Part shown: one piece after another, positions 60,898 through 64,000 of the stretch
How positions within the stretch are numbered: position 1 is the first letter of the stretch
Layout: every line of letters begins with the position of its first letter
Source of the DNA: Acidaminobacter sp964416305
Lineage (GTDB): Bacteria > Bacillota > Clostridia > Peptostreptococcales > Acidaminobacteraceae
Direction: 5' to 3'
NCBI GenBank assembly: GCA_964416305.1
Contig: CAYQDM010000002.1
Location: 114,568 to 178,567, forward strand
Length of the DNA stretch: 64,000 nucleotides
Made by a program: the position numbers and the translations under genes
Notes under the pieces: model-generated
Database searches by the model: none
What the model was told of the DNA's origin: nothing
The model's input: only the letters and a program-made list of their open reading frames with translations

Positions 60898-61856
60898 AGC
60901 TTGGACACCTCTTTCAGATGACCTGCCAGATCCTCATAACTCACTCTGACATACCGATCGACTTCAACTTCAACCGGAACTTCCTGTAATCCATGACGCA
61001 TCATTTCTGAGAGAATCTCTTTGAGACTGGAGTCCATCCGCAGCAGTCGTCTTCCTGACTCGGGCATTGCGCCGCGCCACGCCGGCAAAAGTGCCAGTCC
61101 AATATCCTTGGCACTATAGCGTCTCAAAAGTTTCAAGGGATATTCACTGCCCAAAAAACTTTTAACGAAGGGCTCCTCGACTTCACCTGCAAATTTTCCC
61201 GGAGCTCCGGCATCCAGGATCTGACCCTGATTCATGACAACCACCCGATCTGCCAGCAAAATAGCCTCTTCCACGTCATGAGTCACAAATAACACGGTTT
61301 TTTTCAGGGCTCTTTGAATCTCCATAAAAGCAAGCTGGAGACGCTCCCTGGTCAGCGGATCCACCGCACCGAAAGGTTCATCCATGAGCAGCACAGGCGG
61401 ATCCGCGGCCAGCGCCCGACACACACCAACCCGCTGAGCCTCGCCGCCGGAAAGTTCTTTCGGTTTTTTAAAGCGATAAGCATCTGGCAACCCGCTCATC
61501 TCCATCAGCGCCTTTACCCGCACTTCAATTTGTGATTCCGGCCATTTCAACAGTCTCGGTACAACTGCAATATTGTCCTGAACAGTAAAATGAGGAAACA
61601 AACCCACCCCTTGAATACAATATCCAATCTGCCGCCTCAGCAGCTCAGGCTGGTAACCGGCAATATCCTGTTCATTGACTTCAATGCGCCCTGAATCGAT
61701 GCCCACCATTCGGTTTATGGTTTTAAGCAGCGTGGATTTTCCACATCCAGAAGGGCCAATCAATACTGCGCATTCTCCTTCAGGCACCTCCAGGTCGACG
61801 CCTTTCAATGCTTCCTGAGCCCCATAGGCTTTAAATACCTGCGTCAAGCGTATCAT
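60894..61856 (-). CDS. Osmoprotectant-type ABC transporter ATPase (YehX-like)
   Basis: A 320-residue ABC ATPase: Walker A GPSGCGKST, the Q-loop region YCIQGVGLFPH, the signature LSGGEAQRV (Glu in the LSGGQ position, as in YehX), Walker B VLLMDEP and the H-loop VTHDVEEA. The C-terminal ~70 residues resemble a CBS-type regulatory region with LKEILSEMMRHG. It energises uptake by the two permeases. It overlaps the YehY-like gene by 26 bases. Confidence 0.93.
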   Translation of the reverse strand: MIRLTQVFKAYGAQEALKGVDLEVPEGECAVLIGPSGCGKSTLLKTINRMVGIDSGRIEVNEQDIAGYQPELLRRQIGYCIQGVGLFPHFTVQDNIAVVPRLLKWPESQIEVRVKALMEMSGLPDAYRFKKPKELSGGEAQRVGVCRALAADPPVLLMDEPFGAVDPLTRERLQLAFMEIQRALKKTVLFVTHDVEEAILLADRVVVMNQGQILDAGAPGKFAGEVEEPFVKSFLGSEYPLKLLRRYSAKDIGLALLPAWRGAMPESGRRLLRMDSSLKEILSEMMRHGLQEVPVEVEVDRYVRVSYEDLAGHLKEVSKL

Positions 61857-63006
61857 GCGTCACCCCCGCTCGCTGCGTCATTCGCTCCTCGACAAGTTTA
61901 AAAACTGCGTCCAAGATCAATGCCATCAAGACGACAGGAATCGTCCCTAAAATCACCAGATCAGTAGCGGATTGTGACAATCCAAGAAAAATGAGCGCGC
62001 CCATTCCCCCGCCGCCAATTAGACCTGCGAGAATGGTATTTCCCACGTTTTGCGTCACTGCAGTCCGAATCCCTGAAAAAATTACAGGTAATGCGAGAGG
62101 GAAAAGGACTTGCATGAAGATCTGCCGTCTTGTCATCCCCATAGCAAGCGCACTGTCAACCACAGCGGTTTCCACTTGATCGAATCCCGAGAAAGCGTTT
62201 GCAGTGATTGGAAGCAGACAGTAAAGCGTCAGTACGATAAATGCCGGCGCAAAGCCAACACCGCGAATCCCCAACTCTGCAACTAAAGGGATGTTTCTGG
62301 ATAAAAAAGTAAGAGGAATCATTATCAGACCCAAAAGTGACAACGTCGGTGCCACCTGAAACAGATTGACAGTGCCCAGGATCCATTCCCGCAGCCGCTG
62401 ATGCCTGTGACAGATATACCCGAGCAGGATGCCCGGAAGCAGAGCGACGACAACTGAGGCCAGAGAAAGCGTCAAATGACGTCGCAGTTCCGCATAGAAA
62501 GCGACTTCAATGTTCATAAATTCTTTATAGAGTGCCAGGTGAGGTGCAAGACCAAATCCAAGCACAGCAAGTGAGATCAAGACTGTCAGTGACATCAGAA
62601 CTCCGCCTCGCGGCGTACCGCTTTGCAGCATGAGGATGCCGGCAAACACCAGCCAGTATCCCGAGCTCAGTGACATCCTGGCAACTTCCAAGTCAAAATT
62701 TCCCCCTACTGGCCTTGCTGATGAAAGAATCAGCATCAGGAGTCCGGGGACGAAGCTCAGCATCCAAGGTACCCCATTTAGTAAAAACAATTTCCCTTCC
62801 CGCTCTCTGAGAGCGTAAATCAAAGCAGCCGTCACTAAACCCGTCGCAGCCAATGCAAGTAAAATTCCGCCTTCCAACAGAGCCTCACCATCAAGCGGAA
62901 TGCCCCTGACCACTCGGTTGGGTCTGAAAGTACCGAGTGGCAGAAAAATGATGCCCAGAACACCCAGGGTCAGACCCACTCGGGCTTTTAAAAATGTTTC
63001 TTTCAT
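61831..63006 (-). CDS. Osmoprotectant-type ABC transporter permease (YehY-like, extended N-terminus)
   Basis: A 391-residue permease. The first ~180 residues add about five membrane helices before the core transporter domain (about 185-380), which carries the EAA-like loop SALAMGMTRRQIFMQVLFPLALPVI. This extended form is characteristic of YehY. Its ATG overlaps the stop of the binding-protein gene as TAATG. A copy of AGGGTCAGACCC lies at 62967-62978 in the GLTLGV codons. Confidence 0.91.
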   Translation of the reverse strand: MKETFLKARVGLTLGVLGIIFLPLGTFRPNRVVRGIPLDGEALLEGGILLALAATGLVTAALIYALREREGKLFLLNGVPWMLSFVPGLLMLILSSARPVGGNFDLEVARMSLSSGYWLVFAGILMLQSGTPRGGVLMSLTVLISLAVLGFGLAPHLALYKEFMNIEVAFYAELRRHLTLSLASVVVALLPGILLGYICHRHQRLREWILGTVNLFQVAPTLSLLGLIMIPLTFLSRNIPLVAELGIRGVGFAPAFIVLTLYCLLPITANAFSGFDQVETAVVDSALAMGMTRRQIFMQVLFPLALPVIFSGIRTAVTQNVGNTILAGLIGGGGMGALIFLGLSQSATDLVILGTIPVVLMALILDAVFKLVEERMTQRAGVTHDTLDAGI

Positions 63007-63950
63007 TATTTCAGGAATCCATTTTCTTTGAGGTAAGCATCCGCAACCGCTGCGGCATCTTTCCCGTCATAAGCCACCTGAGCGTTGAGCTTCTGAAGGG
63101 TTTCAAGATCCATGGATTCAAAGACAGGCTTCAAAAGACCTTCAATTTGAGGGTAAACCTCAGCGACCTCACCTCTGAGTACCGGTGCTGGCAGATACAC
63201 CGGCGGCACCTGCGCCGGATCTTCGACAACGATGAGATTCATTTTGTCAAGAGCACCATCTGTGCCATAAACCAGCGACGCATTGACCTCATTAGTCCCT
63301 TCCGAGAGCGCTTTAAGCATTTCGGCTGTATTGCCGGACGACAGAATTATGAGTTGGTCATCTCGCAGCTTGAAATTATATGCCTCTTCATAACCCAAAA
63401 GTCCCATGGTGTTCTCGGCGAATCCCGCGCTGCAAATCAGTTTGAATGGTTTGCCGGCATTGATGTATACTGCCAGATCCTCCATGGTAACAATGCCGTT
63501 TTCCTCTGCAAACTCCCGTTTAATTGCGATCATTTCTGTGTTGTTGGCAGAAGCTGGCGTCAACCATAGGAGATTCATTTTCTCCTTGTCGAGTTTGGCC
63601 GTCAGATCATACCCCGTCTGAGGATCATTCCAAATGGAAGTGTCTGTGGCATCCTCCGGATGGTAATATTGGCCGGAACCGGTGTAATCGAGCACTAAAT
63701 CAACCTCGCCATTTTCCAGCGCTTTTCTCAATATATCCGGCGTACCAAAATTGACTTTATCTACCGTTTCAATGCCATTTGCATTCAAAATCTGAATAAT
63801 CATTTTGCCAAAGATGCTGCCCTCGGAGTCCAGCATGGTAGCGACAACCACCGGTTCTTTTTCTGCTTCAGCAGGCGTCTCCGCAGGCGCTTCTGCAGGG
63901 GTCTCAACAGGTTGGCTGCATCCCGTTGTCAGGCTGAGGGTCAGGTTGAA
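63006..63950 (-). pseudogene. Osmoprotectant-binding lipoprotein, 5' end lost to a mobile element
   Basis: A binding protein of the YehZ/OsmF (OpuAC-like) type. The mature domain begins EPVVVATMLDSEGSIFGKM and holds VDLVLDYTGSGQYY and PAPVLRGEVAEVYPQI. The lipobox region LTLSLTTGC and the linker SQPVETPAEAPAETPAEAE are intact. Upstream, only FN precedes the lipobox before an in-frame TAG (63951-63953), so the start codon and charged N-region of the signal peptide are missing. The sequence beyond looks like the end of an IS200/IS605 element. Unless the missing part is supplied by fusion or the IS is excised, the protein should not be exported properly. Confidence 0.8.
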
Positions 63951-64000
63951 CTACCCATGACTGAAGTCACGGGATTCTTGGGTCCTCACACCTAGTGATG
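63946..64000 (-). mobile_element. Probable right end of an IS200/IS605 (TnpB-type) element
   Basis: From about 63950 to the window edge the sequence reads, on the minus strand, AAGAATCCCGTGACTTCAG then TCATGGGTAGTTCAA. It contains the hairpin CCCATGACT-GAA-GTCACGGG (63954-63973), the form seen at ends of IS605-type elements that encode TnpB. The junction with the lipoprotein gene is between about 63945 and 63951. tnpB would lie to the right on the minus strand. The call rests on motif resemblance recalled from such elements; the other end is outside the window. Confidence 0.6.

Overview
The window reads as chromosomal DNA of an anaerobic, Gram-positive-type bacterium of the Clostridia. The evidence is a T-box leader in front of ilvBN, strong purine-rich ribosome binding sites with frequent GTG and TTG starts, rho-independent terminators, an LtaS-like sulfatase, a CC/Se-motif-type small protein, a FdrA-type (AllFGH) nitrogen-scavenging operon and molybdenum hydroxylase genes. 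I cannot name the species. No rRNA, tRNA or CRISPR array was seen. Most genes lie on the minus strand.

1-12.7 kb: a purine and ureide nitrogen block on the minus strand. It holds a class III CoA-transferase (cut by the left edge), a metal-dependent cyclase/amidohydrolase, the three oxamate carbamoyltransferase proteins AllG, AllF and AllH, a 59-residue AllF-linked small protein, a PucR regulator, an NCS2 uracil/xanthine permease and a three-subunit molybdenum hydroxylase of the xanthine dehydrogenase type. 12.9-16.3 kb: a divergent von Willebrand factor A (VWA) protein and MoxR/RavA-like ATPase pair that recalls the CoxE/CoxD maturation pair of CO dehydrogenase.

16.3-28.4 kb: mixed housekeeping genes, namely an AEC transporter, an MBL hydrolase with HflC and HflK, a pirin with a putative redox-type operator, an LtaS-like enzyme, a C39-like protease next to a cell-surface Ig-domain protein, a TipA-type MerR regulator with its own 19-bp-spacer promoter, a VOC protein and a DEAD-box helicase. 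28.7-36.4 kb: a MATE exporter, T-box plus ilvBN, a CC/Se-like protein, CstA, an unknown protein and a YtxH-like protein.

36.6-39.9 kb: prfC (release factor 3), an array of 105-bp structured repeats, and a bacterial homologue of archaeo-eukaryotic release factor 1 (BaeRF). 40-45 kb: two exported proteins, a GNAT acetyltransferase, two tiny ORFs and a MalY/PatB lyase.

45.1-58.4 kb: a ten-gene sigma-54-controlled operon for a sugar acid or hydroxy acid. It contains a DUF1537 kinase, PdxA2, a TctCBA transporter, a Zn-dependent dehydrogenase, a LarA-type isomerase, an IlvD/Edd dehydratase and a split UxaA dehydratase. It is driven by a PrpR-type activator, with visible -24/-12 and enhancer palindromes. 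58.5-64 kb: an acetyltransferase, an aldo/keto reductase and a YehZYXW-like compatible-solute ABC transporter. The binding-protein gene of that transporter is cut at its signal peptide by what looks like the end of an IS200/IS605 (TnpB-type) element.

Three dispersed signals cross these regions: a 9-mer GCCGATGGT found 16 times by eye, three copies of a REP-like hairpin at gene ends, and short GGTGTCAGTCAC and GGGGTCAGACC motifs.
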